Source of the DNA: Litoditis marina
Taxonomy: Eukaryota; Nematoda; Chromadorea; Rhabditida; Rhabditidae
Assembly (NCBI GenBank): GCA_964036275.1
Contig: OZ038434.1
Location: 8,761,060 to 8,825,059, forward strand
Length of the DNA stretch: 64,000 nucleotides
Reading direction: 5' to 3'
Positions within the stretch are counted from its first letter, which is position 1; the number at the start of each line of letters is the position of its first letter. Below the pieces are notes generated by a model. The model saw only the letters and a program-made list of their open reading frames with translations. It did not search any database and had not been told where the DNA came from. This document shows, piece after piece, positions 1 through 14,000 of this stretch. The translations under genes were made by a program, and so were the position numbers.

Positions 1-201
1 ATTGCAATTTCAGTCTTTTCTAGCAGACTTCGTCATTATGTGGTTATGGCTTTGTGTTCAAATGAATGCGATGTCGCAACTTACGTGTGAAATTTACTTG
101 AACCGAGCAGTATAAGTGATACATTTAATGAAATATATAAAATTAGGGATGTACCGTCTTGTAAATATTAAGACGCGAGAAAATTTGATTTTCCGTTACA
201 G

Positions 202-2779
202 ATCGTGCAAGAGTACGAGCGAGCGGTCATATTCCGCCTGGGACGTTTGTTGCCGGGAGGAGCTAAGGGACCCGGTTAGTTCAAAATACTGATTCACAAA
301 CCAAATTCATCAACCGGATATTCATATTAGAACAAACCACATAATTTAGCAGGTTGAAAAACAGACGAGCAGACCTAAATACCTCAGAACGAGAGTTTGG
401 ATGATGTTTTCTCTACAGCAAGCCCTGAATCCTAGACATTTCTTACTTTGTTCAGGTATCTTCTTCATCGTCCCGTGCATTGATACCTACCGCAAAGTTG
501 ATCTCCGCGTCTTCTCATTCGAAGTTCCGCCTCAAGAGGTGAGTTCACTATTGAACATTTATGACTGAATACATATGTACAAATTTGTTCTCAAGTTGTC
601 TTAGGTTTCGAGCGGTAATGGAACGAATTATATTATTCAAACTATAAATCCCACACTGGAGGGATGTAGATTTATTATAAAACAAGGTAGGCATCGGCGG
701 CTGGAGTCGCCTCCTCCACAATCCTCCCACTCTACTACCAAACGAAAATGATTCCCGGGTTTTTGTGAAAAAAGACTTACACTCTTGAATAATTTTCCGC
801 GAAATTAAAACGATTTATTATTTCCTTTCAGATTCTCTCGAAGGACTCGGTTACCGTGGCAGTAGATGCTGTGATCTACTTCAAAATCTCCAACGCAACT
901 ATATCGGTGAATACCATTATTCGTTTTCATGATTTGGTCGTTTTTTTTTGTGAATTATCGCAGTTTCGTCTTGAATCGCTCAAAATAAGATCACAGAAAA
1001 CATGCCTTTACTCGATGCTGACCACAAGAACCGCAGTGCCGTGTATGAATGAATTGTTTCATTTGTGAAGTTCATTCAAATGAGATAAAAAGCAGAGTGC
1101 GTTAGATTCACAACACCAAAACTGACATATTGTTCAGGTTTTACTAAATTATGCTTTTTCGTAGCAAAGAAAGTGGGTATTGGTGGGTAATACATGATAC
1201 TACAATTTCATCTTCCGTGTTTTTCAAAATTAACAGCAATTAACTATATGTATTTAGATTACAAACGTTGAAGACTCGACCGGATCGACCAAACTGATTG
1301 CTCAGACTACTCTGAGAAACATTCTCGGAACGAAGACTCTTGCTGAAATGCTGTCTGACCGCAAAGTCATCTCGCACGAGCTTCAGGTACGATACGATAA
1401 TTGCAACAATACAACTTTTCAAACTTTATATGTTTTTTTATTCAGGAACTGAGTGTTTGTGCACGAGAATCAACATATTTAGCTTCTCTTATCAATTGGA
1501 CTTCAGTGGATTAATGAACATTGTTGTGTGTTTACCCACAGAAACACGTAGTCGAGTCATATCTTTCGTACGCAAGCAGCAGATCGTAATATTTTGCGTA
1601 GCATACACGAGTTGTAAATCAGTATTCTTCAGTTCTTTTGTGGTTTCGCCACAGCTTTCTTACTTCATGTTATCTTGGGAATTCATATAACTGAGCTGCT
1701 GGCTCAAAAAACAATACCACGAGAATCAATATCAAGAACGGTTCCTCCACTACGTGAGTTTCTCTTAACGGAAAAATAAAATTCAAATTAATCAATTTCA
1801 GACGACTCTTGATGACGCAACTGAGCCGTGGGGAGTCAAAGTGGAACGAGTTGAGGTTAAGGATGTTCGACTTCCCCAGCAACTTCAACGAGCTATGGCA
1901 GCTGAGGCAGAGGCTTCGAGAGAAGCGAGGGCTAAGGTCAGTTAGTCAAAACCTCATTCTTCGGGTGGAAATACGACCAATGGGTCAAAGTAACGTTGAA
2001 AAGATGTTTCGTTCTAATTGGGCTAATCTTCGCAAAAAAGCATTCAATAACAGATTTACCGTCTACAATCCAAGTCAAAAAGACCATCAGTTGAAACATT
2101 TTTTGAAAAAGATATAATCATAATGAAATACTCTTCTCAATGAGCTAAGATATTTTCCGAAAGACATAAAAACAAAACAGACACAGTGATACATGGAACG
2201 CATAGAGTAGCGCCCGTCCCATAAATAATCACAGATATCTGACCACATTTCTGTTATTTTCTTGATATGTTTTTGAAAACTTCTATGCCTTAACCACAGT
2301 CATTAATGAAATATTCTACAGGTTATTGCTGCCGAGGGAGAGCAGAATGCCTCGCGTGCGCTGAAGGATGCAGCAGATGTGATGTCAGAATCTCCAGCTG
2401 CGATCCAACTCAGATATCTACAGACAATCAATTCCATTGCGTGAGTTTTGTAGCAAATAGACTTTTTCATCACGGAGAGCATAAAACAATCGTAACATCT
2501 ATGGCTCCAAATCATTCAGTCACAAGTAAACATGGAAACTACATTTGTGACATCATTTTTGCTAAAACACCCGACTTTGCCATACTATTTTCAATCGAAT
2601 ACACTTGGAAAACCACCTCTTGAATTCATGGGTACGAATCTGTGCGGTAGAAAACGTAAGGATTTAATAAACTTTGTTTCAGTGCGGAGAAGAACTCGAC
2701 CATAATCTTCCCGTTCCCAATAGACTTCATCAGCGCCTTCCTACCTCAGACACAACAGCCAACGGCGGCAAAGATGTAG
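202..2779 (+). CDS. Stomatin-family (SPFH/band 7) protein, 5' part outside window
   Basis: Seven exons, 202-274, 456-538, 832-906, 1258-1386, 1802-1936, 2322-2440 and 2683-2779, join in phase to 236 residues ending in TAG. The product begins inside the family with [15 protein letters not shown], continues through the SPFH core ([63 protein letters not shown]) and an Ala/Glu/Arg-rich coiled coil ([17 protein letters not shown]), and ends with the conserved [13 protein letters not shown] tail. Known role of the family: cholesterol-binding, membrane-hairpin scaffold proteins on the cytoplasmic leaflet that modulate ion channels; nematode members include MEC-2, UNC-1 and the STO proteins. The match is close to MEC-2/UNC-1, but I cannot choose the orthologue. 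The N-terminus and membrane hairpin must be encoded upstream of base 202; bases 1-201 are intron ending in TTACAG. No break is seen. Confidence 0.93.
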
Positions 2780-3855
2780 ACGTCGTCAAAACATCAATCG
2801 GTTGCATCTGATATGTAGTTTGATGTGCTTATCGAGCATGACTTTCTAACTTCGACTTGAATCTAGAGAGATCAAACTACAAACCCAGCGAGTTGACCAA
2901 CATGTATTGTTTTAGCTTTTTTTTCTGAGCAACCCCTATACTGGTGTGCTATACGAAGTATAATATGTTATTGGGCAGTGTATTCTTGCAATTATTCTAG
3001 TAATTCGCAATATTCTTGCAATCGTTCCAATATTTTTGCAGTAGTAACGATAGCAAACTTGACTGAGGCAAAATACACTTCTCATACATTCTGAACCGTT
3101 AGATTTACTGAGAATTTCCCCTATCTGACAGAGTACTTGCTCGATTTTTTTGGTTGTACTCTTATCCTCCAAATACCATTAGTAATAAGTTAAACTTTAG
3201 AAGATTGTTTCAGCAGCTTCATTTAATTCCTCTGATTGTGTCAACAGAAGAACGAATGATCAGGAAAGTTTCCGGGAGATTGCATAGTCACTCAGAATCT
3301 CTCTCATGATTTCTCGTAATGCCTATATTCACTGCGTTATCCTATTGTCTGTCAAACATTTGAATATATAAGGTCTTCTGACTTGTGTACTGTACATATT
3401 TTCAGAAACTTGACTTAATAACTTGTTTGCTCAATATTATTCTGTCCAATGAAATATCTGATTAAAAAACATTGTCATTAACGAGAAACATTTGTTTGTC
3501 CACCAAAAATAGTAAAAAAAAATCTTACTCCAATCGCGTTTGGCTGAATTTCTCAGAGATTGGAGAGCAAGGATGCCGTTCATCGTCGACGATAATTTCT
3601 CGAGTGACGCTTTTGTAGGATTGATGGAATTGTACTTTGATCCCGGTGTTTTCGGGAATATGTGTACCGTGTTTTCAGGCCAAACAACAGCAAAAAGTTT
3701 GTCATGCCCAGTTGACCACGTTTACGGAAAATCATGAAATAGTCTTTGAGGATGTTGCAGCCATCAATCATAAATTATCTTTTGCCCCAGTCTATGGCTT
3801 TGATTTAATGATTCATCAGCTTCTACAAGCGGTGCATTCAGAGAGGCCTATTTCT

Positions 3856-4064
3856 TACCGAACCGACTCTTCCCGAACCAGTCGGTTCGGTAAAAACCGA
3901 ACCACTTGCATACTTAAACCGACAGACTACCGAACTAAACCTTAACAAACATTACGAAGTCAATCAACCCCAGCATTAATGAGTTGAATTGGTTCCATCT
4001 TTGTCAGCCTAAATTTTGTTCGGTTTTAAACGAACCACCTGGTTCGGGAAGAATCGGTTCGATT
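3856..4064. mobile_element. Foldback/MITE-like element with GAACC-rich inverted arms
   Basis: The left arm (about 3856-3903) and the reverse complement of the right arm (about 4018-4064) share CGAACCGA(C/T)TCTTCCCGAACC, followed in both by a second block related to GGTTCG(G)TAAAAACCGAAC. The arms of about 48 bp enclose roughly 115 bp of unrelated sequence and encode nothing. The structure fits a small non-autonomous DNA transposon. No target duplication was certain. Confidence 0.6.
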
Positions 4065-7000
4065 GAATCTCCGCTGTAATTTCTGAGTCTCAACTGGAGT
4101 ATTCTCTATTTCTTTTGTTCGATACACCATACTTTGCAAGTCTCGAATAGTTTTAAAAAATTGGCTCAGTCTGATTGGCATCGGATGTTTGCCTGATTCA
4201 CGTTTTCGACAGGTCAGCAAATACACTCGACCCGGACATTGACAGATCAATTTATCGAACAAAAAGGCCGAAATACTATTCGTGAGATCAGTTATTTAGG
4301 AAAATGACATGAATTTTAAATACTTATCTAGACTTGACATTTTCGTCTTTCTTTCACAAATCTGCAGTTGAAATGACGAAGACCAGACAGCTCAGAAACA
4401 TTGGAGGATAAGCGAAATGTTATCCTTGGAAAACTGAACATTTTTTCAAGATTACCCTTTTCTAAGTGATCGGAACATTGCAACCACGTAGATACTTATT
4501 CTCATCGAGAACGAGAGAAGAGGGATTGGTTTCACAGTTTTTCTATTAATCAGGTTTCAAATAGATTTTTTATTCGAAGAGTGTGCTTCCCTTCCTCTTC
4601 AACTGGTAATGGCAAGTCATCGAGTTACCATATGTGTACTTCTTGGAGGCATATGGGATACGGACTAATCCTATCAACAAACGCGCTTCCCTGAGAAGAT
4701 TTACTGCACCAATAATTATTTGTTTTCCGTCAACGCCTGAAAGTGAATAATGGCTAGGAGACAGCCGATTCGGACTACCGTATGCACAAAATATGGGTGT
4801 CAGCAGAGATTAGCACATTTGAAAAAAAATTTAGCGTGCTGGGAAAGTGCTGGTATGAAAAATATGATCATCTATGATTATAAATGAATCCGTTCATGTG
4901 AAAAAGGTTTACTGAATCAAAGTACATGAATTTGCTTTTGGCTTTAACGATTCTACATACAATGTCATCACCCATATCAATATCTTCAAAGCACTGAAGA
5001 AGGAAAGAATTGAAAACTAAGCTACGAATCGACCAAGAGTCTAGAAATTCTCGAATACCCAATCTCACTACAACATGTAGAATTAAAACGATATTACTGT
5101 AAAGAAACGCTGCAGGGATTTAGAATATTGACAAAAATGTAACTAACAGACTCACATACTCTCTACGGTGAGAAACCCTTATCAAATATCTCTCCAGGGT
5201 CTATTTTCTAGTATTTTTATACTTTTTCCAGAGTGTATTTTCTAAAAGTATCACCTTATCAAATGTCTGCAGAGTGTCTTTCCCAAACGTAATAATTAAT
5301 AAAAACACGCATGATCCTATTTTATTTTGTTTCGAGTCTGCTGCTTCTCTTACTGAAAACTCGATGTGCTCACAAATGAAATGATGTATCGTGCTTACCC
5401 GTTCACTATGTTCCTTTATGTTTTCTAGTATCATGCATCACCGAAAATCCGTCTTGTGCAGATCGTAAAAAGAGTGAGATCTATAAATGGTCGGTCCTCC
5501 TTTAATACTCTAAACGATCGAGGCGCTCCTCTGAGGTTTATGGGCCGGTAATTAGACCGTATGGCAGTAGGACGCGCATGCCGAAACACAACAGAACAGA
5601 AAGTCGCAGGTCCAGCTTGTTTGGGAAATAAAGGATTGTAAATCCTGTGAAGTTCTTCGGCTTTATTATACTTTTGGCGAAAGATTTGAAGAGAGTAGGT
5701 ATACACCCGAATTAGAGAAAAACGTTCGAAGATTCTCCTTACTCTTCTCACAACTGTGCAGTTGAAACCGGGAAGTTATGAGTGTTATGAAACATCAAAA
5801 ATTCATTGAAAATGGTGGATTTATAAACATTCTGTAGAAGTGAACATGTTTATCGAAGTAATCAGGATTCTGAGAGTTATATGAGTGCCGATTTCCGAGA
5901 GTCGTTTCATGTTCTGGATTTCATACTCAATCGCTGAGAATCCAACGAGATACTTTTTATGTTGATAAAATGAATTAAAAACCGTTATTTTGAAACTAAA
6001 GTAAGCAGACAGAGACTGAGACTTTATTTCAATCTGCTGTGTTTGTAGTTTGATTTTAGAACTCAGTCAAAATCTGTTCTGTGTTTGTAAACCAAACTAC
6101 AACACGTAATTGGTGGTCCTCTGGAGAACTGTCACATTCTCGGGGATTCAATTCAAATATTCGTAGAGTGCGTGTTCACAGTTTCCCAGTGAGAGCTGAC
6201 TCCGTTGGCTAATTCTGATCCGTTTTCACAGTGGGTGGTCCTCCGCGACCACTCATTAGACTATCAGGACGCACTCGGAGTTCTCGTCAAACACACGTTA
6301 GCACGCGGAACAAAGCAAGTGCCGCACATCTATATTCTCACTCACAAACAAACATCAAGGTTGCTTATTTCACACAACAAAAGCTACGAAAAAGGATTTA
6401 TATTTCCAAGTGTTGCCGGGATGCTCATAATATTCGTGATCCGAAACTAATAAGTATCTAAAAGTGGTTTTATTCCGAAACTCTTGAGAATATTGTAACA
6501 CCTGAGAGCAGAAACAAAGATGTGTTCATGTGACGGCTCACAATTTTGCTTAATTTGGTGAACTCTGAAACAGGCAAATAAACTACAAACGTAAATTTAA
6601 CTTGACAACGTTTTAGTTCACATATTATTACCTTCTTTTCATAGATCGTTCAATCGCACCCCGTTCAAAACGATTTTATTACGGTAACGAGTGATACTAA
6701 TCCTGCCCGGATACCGTTTCCGCCACTCACTTTAATCCACTGAAAAGAGTGGGTCGGGTTCCCAGGCCCTCATCTCCCGGTACCGCGAGCCATTTTCTCA
6801 ACCGACTGGCGCGTGCGTGACCGCGGGTCATTCTCCCTTCTCGTCTCGTTTAAAGGACTGGCGTCAAAAAGTGTCACTCACTATTGCTGACTCCAGGGTG
6901 GGTTCCCACCGTGTCACCAGTCTGACGAATGAGTTCCGACCACGAACACAAAAGACGGCGGAACGCTCATAAAGGAAAAGTGAGAAACATTAAAGACACA

Positions 7001-8011
7001 TCACACAAAAAAATGGCCAGCCTCATACCTGTTTTTTTGTTGGGACATCGAAACGTTCGAAGTCACATTGAAGATCTGTTGGAAAAACATTGATTTAGAG
7101 TAATGACTGAAATTAACAAAAATTGCTAAACAGTTCCGCAAAGAGAAGATTTAGTTTCTAATCAATTACCAAGTTTTGTGATTTTGTTCCCGAATAAATA
7201 TCCGACATGTTGTTTGTGATTGCGTAAACTGAGTAAAGCTCAAGTGATCTCATGATTCGTTGATCAAACAAAAACGGACGTTGGCATGATTTGGCATAAA
7301 TGAGAAGTGCCCAGCATTTATTCTAAAGGAAAACAAAATATGAAACATGAAAATACTTTTTAAACTTTTGTGTGAGGTTACGACAACTCATACACATTGA
7401 AGTGTTCATGTAAATAACGATTTATATACATTTTATGAGTTTTTTTTTTTCTCTAGCTTGATGAGTGTGTAAGAAGAGGTTGTAATCAGTTGTAGTCTGA
7501 TCTCTCAACACAGCAAGATTGAGTTTTAACGTCGAAGAATGAACCTAATCTAACTCCAAACACAGCTGCAGATAACAAAAAACGACTGTTTTCTATTTTT
7601 TGCAGATTGAGACCTATAAGTTGACTGATACGTGTAACAGTTATAAGAATCGGAAGCCGTGTTTAAAGGAAAAGACAAAGGTGAACTCATACGCTAATTC
7701 ACGTGACACAGTCACGGTATGTCTCAATTGCAACTAAAAACAATCGCGACAACAGATGCGTGTAGTCATGAGGTGTCAACTGAGAACCAAATTATGCTCT
7801 CGTTTGGAGTACGCTATTAGTAATGGTCTATTAAGCTAACTAGTGCCTAAACAGGTGCTACTTTCAGCAATTCATGCTCATCCATTAGAATTGTCACCGC
7901 CAGTACATCATGATACGCTAATTTCTCGCAACTATCTGACCCGATGTATCATTTCGATTGTCACTCATTATCTCTCCTAATTATGCGTGTAGTTTGTGAG
8001 GTCAGGCTAGA

Positions 8012-8034
8012 CGGGGCAGTGAGGGGGCGGCGCC
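8012..8034 (+). promoter_or_regulatory. GC-rich box upstream of glypican start
   Basis: A GAGGGGGCGGCGCC block stands out from AT-rich surroundings about 65 bp upstream of the glypican ATG at 8095. It resembles an Sp1/KLF-type GC box. A possible acceptor (CTACAG, ending at 8067) lies between it and the ATG, so this could also be 5' UTR. Inference only. Confidence 0.25.
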
Positions 8035-8094
8035 TCGACCCCCGAACCGCCAACCCCTCCGCTACAGTTGGTAATTCACACACATTCCCCTATC

Positions 8095-11000
8095 ATGACA
8101 CGGCTCGTAGCTGTCTTACTACTATTATCTATACCTTATGTTACGGCTGATTGTGAGATGTTAAAGAAGTCTCACTATGATGTCGTGACTCAGGCCAAAA
8201 CTCCAGGTTTGTTATTTTGAACTGTTGTGAACAAGATAATCTTGATCATGTACTACTTTGTGGATATTCAATATTCTTTGAAATTCGTATTTTGAACTTA
8301 GTGTTGCGAACTCGGTCAAATTCCAATAGTATCTCATAAGAGATTGTTACAAATTCGTAGATCAACTAAAAACTCTCTTTACTTGTTCTCAAAAGTTTCT
8401 AATTTCGGGAAATTACGCGAAACTCTTCTAATTACCAGCCAAATCCATGCCTGTTTGCCAGTCCAGTTGTGTTTTTGTTCCATTCGACCGCGGTGATTTC
8501 TTTTGTATTCTGTCCTTTCCCAGATGTATAATAAAAACAGACCAAAAAAGCGCTGGCGAAAGGTTCTGCACAATGATAGAACGTTTCTATTTCTATGGAG
8601 GATTAAGATATATCTAGACTAGGTTTCTCACGATTCCAATAAACTTATTTTATAGAGCTGCGAATATGTTCCGGAACCAATAAGTGCTGTACTCAGGAAA
8701 CTGAAAGTCAAATGGTAGAGAAGGCTCAGAGGTAAATCAACGTTCATTTCAATATTATGATTCTATTCTCAATAACTATTTACTCACCAAGAGACATGTT
8801 TTCTTCATACATTTTATTTTCTTATCTATGAGATTCTTACGAGACAAGATATTTTGACTTACTACTTCGTCTACAAAAATCTTTTTTTAAATAGTTGACC
8901 ATTCACACAGTTTCCTAGAGAGTTCTCAAGCCATCGAATTCTCGATTTTACTAGTTTGTCTTTTCAGAGTTTTTCGCTCCCAACTCCAGGATCGCGTCAT
9001 AATTTTGAGGCACATGCTTCATTCCAATTTGAATAGTTTCAGAAGTGAGTGTCAACAATAACTTATATAACTTTCCTTGAGCTTACCTTCATTTACAGTC
9101 ACAACTTTCACTATTCACATGTCATAGAAAATTTAAAACTTCCATATCACATTACCGAACTATCACGATTGCCCAAAGTGGTACATGACTCAAAATGACA
9201 CAAAAACCCAATTTTCACAACTTTATCCGTTTAAACTACATTTATTGACAGTTTAACTTAATTCCAGCCTATTTCTACACTTCATTAAACACCTGTCACA
9301 ACAACTTGGACACCATGTTCAGAAATACCTATGGTCCATTCTACGAGAGTAACACAAAAGTAAGTTTCCAACTTTGTCTTCACTATCACAAACATATATG
9401 TTTTCAAAACTAACACTGAAATAGTTTTCCAGAAAACTTTCATCGGAACAATTCAACGTAATCGTGAAAAAATAAACTTTTTTATTTTTTCTCTAACTAT
9501 TGATTTTTTCAGGTATTCGATGCGTTTTTCAACCGCCTGCGTGCGTTTTCTTCTCCTTATTCTGACGCTAGCGTACCGGTTATCACGAAACAGCTGTTCA
9601 GTCAACTATTCCGTGTTGTGTTCTCTCTTCTCAACCCGTTGGTGAGTTTGAAACGCAGACTACATTTCAATTTGTATGCTAAACGTCTCCGTTCTGAGAA
9701 ACCAGTTCCTTGGAACTTCTATAAACCTTGGATTTCAGCACCGTGTTTCCGAATCCCAGTGGAAATGCATGGAGAGCAACATGGACGAAATCGAACCCTT
9801 CGGCGACGTACCGCAGAAAGTGAGTATTTTCATTCTTGGTAGGAGTAAATCACGTGAAAAAACAAGTAGTCTTTCACGGTCCACATTTTTAGTTTTCGTT
9901 TCGTTTCATGCAAATCATCATTCGTACATTTCCAAGGTTTTGTAATGAAACACAGCTGTAAATGCCCGATTTCCATTTCATAACTCCATGTTTAGGTGAC
10001 AGCTCATCTGGAAAAGGCCCTCACCAACTGGCGTCACTTTGTGGCCGCTCTGGAGTCAGCTCACGAGGTTCTCGAGGGTTTCATGAACGTGAGTTTCTTC
10101 ATTTTGCTGAAAACTGAATTTTGCGGTGGTGATATCGTGATTTTTGAGTTTTTCTGATTTTGGCAGTGTGTAAATTAATATTACAGAGTGCAGCCCGGTG
10201 CCAGTATTAGTTATTTAGCTTTCTGACACATTTTGCCGCTCGCGTGGTCACGACCTTTATATGTTACCAGTACAGTCATCCTGGCGATGAACTTTCTTAG
10301 TTTGAACCATGTTGAAGCATTATACTAAATGAGTCCCTAAAATAACTTTCAAACATATTAACCCCCCCCCCCCCCACAAATTATTACTAAGTTCATAGAA
10401 ATGAGTCAAGTCAGGAAGTCAGGAGCAGAAGATTAGGTCCAGGACACGTTAGTCTAATTGTTTCCATTTCTAAGGAGCCATTAACTGAATAGGTAATCCG
10501 CCTTGGATAACTTAAAAACACCTGCCTCCTAATTAGCTCGATAATCCGCAAAAGACTCCGTATGCATCATCTCACCCACCTGTGACTTGGCGGTATCTCT
10601 AATGAAAAGAGACTGCAAGATTCGTTGCTTCGAAGCCGGTAATTTTGTTTAGTTTCCTGAAAACAGAACAGACACATGGTTACGTGCTAATCTACAATAG
10701 TGCTCCCGAGAAGTGAAAGAAACTTTAAAATAGTGTTTTCGAGTTAACAGTTCTCATAAAAGTTCGACTCTAAAACGTGGGCAAACAAAATTACGAACAT
10801 TTTTCATTTGAGTATAGCCTTCATTGTGTTTAGCTCTAATGTTGTGAACGGTGTAACTCACGCTGTGTTAACTCGCGGTACTAGTCCGTTGTTGCCTGTT
10901 CAAACTGTCTAATTGATGGTTTCCGGCCCTCCACGAAGGCGCCCCCAGATACCCAACTATGTTTTGTCCTTGATATCGATTTGTGAACATAATGAGTATT

Positions 11001-14000
11001 CTCGATTCGACCTCGCCTAGACAAAAGACACAGGATGTACCTCTACGCTGATCCGATTATTCCATAGAAATTACGGCGATGAGAACGCATATCCGAGATA
11101 TACAATAGATATCGGAATGTCCTGTGAACTAGCAGTTCCTCACGTTAAAGTACTAAACACGTCAGAAAACAAGGTTTTCACGTACTGGTTTCTGAATTTC
11201 CCATCAAACTTGGTACGGAACACAACGCCTGGTTCAATACTCCTATCCAGTTTATAGAATCTTCAGTGAACTGCATCTCAACTAAACTTTTCCGTGCAAT
11301 TTATATGTTTGAACTAATACATTTCCTAATTTACGAGTTTCAGGCCAGTCTCTCCAAAGAGTGTGTATCAAACCTGGCTCGTATGGGAGACTGCTCGATG
11401 TGCTCTGTGGAGCAGCCGGTTAAACCGTGTAGCGGATTCTGTCAGAACGTCTTGAAGGGATGCCTCGCAGAATGGGCCGAGATCGACCAACAGTGGAACT
11501 CTGTCATTGGTAAGCTAACAAAAAGACCACTTGAACCGCAGTGAAATCTTCTGGAAACAATGACAAAATGACAATGCTTGATCCGGTAACTCATGAATGA
11601 CAATTGTCACCTAGTAAACCATGTCCAGTATATATTTCGGAATCGCAGAAGCTGTCATTTTTTCTTACAACAACTAGGTTGTAAATCGGGAATAGTGTTA
11701 TATAACATAGGAGCAGACGTTCACCTTTTGTACTATTCCGCCTTTGAAGTTTGGCGCCTGTCTGCGTCTCTCCTTCTGTCGTACTATTTCGCGCCAAAAG
11801 GTAAACATGAAAAGAGCAGCTGAATTCAATGGCGCATGAGACACTTTTCGGAAACTGGGCCAATTCGCTGTCAATGACCGACTCTGATAATTTGGGAACA
11901 GAAAGTTGCAAAATGAATAAAACAGCATTGAAGTTTTTTGAGAGAAGTAGAAACATTCGACTATTGTGTGTTCAAATTCACGTTCGTTAGTAAGAAAGTC
12001 ACTGTATAAATGATTGAACTGCAATAACTGACGTTCACCAAATTCTGAAGTTCATATTTGTTGATGAAATTCATATTTGTTGATAAAATAAGTTGTCTAC
12101 AACCAATGAGATGCTTTTTTCTGAAGCTGTTTGTTTTGCCTTGGCTGTGCCTTATGGTTTCGGAGATTAACCCACTGCGGGAGGTACAAAGCTATATTGC
12201 GTCTTACAACTGACCTCATAACCATACACATACACAACCGTCTGTCCATCTTGCAACGCGTTTTTATATGACGCGGGATAAGAATCTACAAAAAAGACCG
12301 AAGTGACAGGTGTTGAGTGCCATTGGCTTTGAGATAAAACCTGATGAGTGAGTTCTGATAGTATCGGACAGGTTGTAGCTACTCTAACAGATAATTAATC
12401 ATATAAAGTGTGAACACTAGCTTAGCGAATAACTTCAGAAGTAGTGAGTATTGGATTTTACATACACCTGATTCATCCAATAGTACAGCTTTCTTTAGGA
12501 AAACTGTGTCCGGTTCTCTAAATAGGAATTTTAACACTCTTAAAACAGTCATGTCCGATTTTCTGGAAAGCTGAAGTACTTTCCAGACACTAATTCAACA
12601 ATGCAAACCTGACAAACACTAGTGTTAAATTTAGGAACGGCACTAAGTAGTCTCATACTCCATGATTCAGTTCTAATCTCGCATTAATGGATATATTTTT
12701 CAATATCGTAATGGTACCGATGGAAAACGGATTTCTCCTGGTATTTTTGACTAACACTCGAGAAAAACATAGTTATGACTAACAAAAAGAATACTCCTCT
12801 GATTATTAACTATACTAATACATACAACTCGCAAAGCCCCACTTAGACTTAGTAGCTGAGAGAAAATAGGATGTTTCTGGAAAAATAGAAAATTTCTGAG
12901 AAGATGAAATTTCTAAGAATTTTTTTCAGGAAGTCTTGTGCGGATGACCCACTTGCTGCGCGGACCTCACAATTTGCAGAACGTTCTTCACCCGCTTCCA
13001 GTACAACTGAGTGAAGCTGTCATGATCTTCCAAGAACGAGGAGCTACAGTCACCAACAAGGTAATAGCTACAAAAATGTCGCCATCCACTTGCTTTTGAC
13101 AGTATGCGTGAAGGAGTAAAAATGGATACACATTTTCTCTGTAGTCTAATCTCACAACACAGCAAACTTTCGTGAACAACACGATCAAACTTTCAGAAGA
13201 GTTTCGCTTGAATATATCCTGCTTTTTGGTATAACTAAGCGTTCGCGTAATGCAATTGTTATCATAAGTGTTCGCCGTGTTCTACCTTATCACTATTTAT
13301 GTTTGTCGACGCAACATGCGAACCTAGTAATAAAATACATGAGGTCAACGCTCACCCATAGGGACAAGAAAAGTAGGCACTTTGCCTCAGAGGGAGTTGC
13401 GAAAGAATTAAGGGTCCTTAGACGTTAGTCAGTGTCCTAATACTTCTTGACGAGTTACGAGTAGTCTACTCTGGTTGGGAAGTTCCATGGGATGTTTTAT
13501 TTGTCAGAGGGAGAAAACTGAATGAAATGATGTATTATTATAAATATATATATAATAAGATATGGTTTATTAATAAATACAATATGGCGTTTAGGTTCTT
13601 GCTCGCTGTTTCCACATGGAATCCGACACAAACTCGAACTTGGTCCGAGGTAAAAGGGCCATTTGGTTGCGATCCGTGAGACAACAGGCAGAGGGAAACT
13701 GGAAAGTACTCCACCAGCTGATGAGCACTTTCGGAGACAGGGTTAGTTGGTCATAGCTTGTTTCTATTACTTGATTACACATTAAACTACTTTCAAGATG
13801 TCGGAGATAACAGAACATAAACATACTATAAACTATAAGACAAACAGCTGATAGAAACCTATAGTGTGTGATGTAATACTTTGTTTGTAACTACCCAATA
13901 CTAAAAATATTGGCTCGAACCTTCCCCGGATTGTAGAATTCTTGTCTTTTTAATATCGAGAAGAAATCCTCTCCTAATCCTACAAAACCGCGTGCTTGGC

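Larger units (their letters stand above)
2780..8094. other. Intergenic stretch between stomatin and glypican genes
   Basis: No open frame here shows family resemblance or splice-consistent exons. It holds the foldback element at 3856-4064, an inverted pair of TGTAGTTTGAT motifs (2814-2824 and 2871-2883), and AT-rich sequence. Bases about 6640-6990 are richer in G+C and may belong to the glypican promoter or 5' UTR, but nothing decisive is visible. Confidence 0.6.

Noticed and set aside
6205..6461. Open frames at 6205-6461 as an exon
   Set aside because: Two overlapping frames are open, neither resembles a known family, and no splice chain links them to the glypican or stomatin gene.
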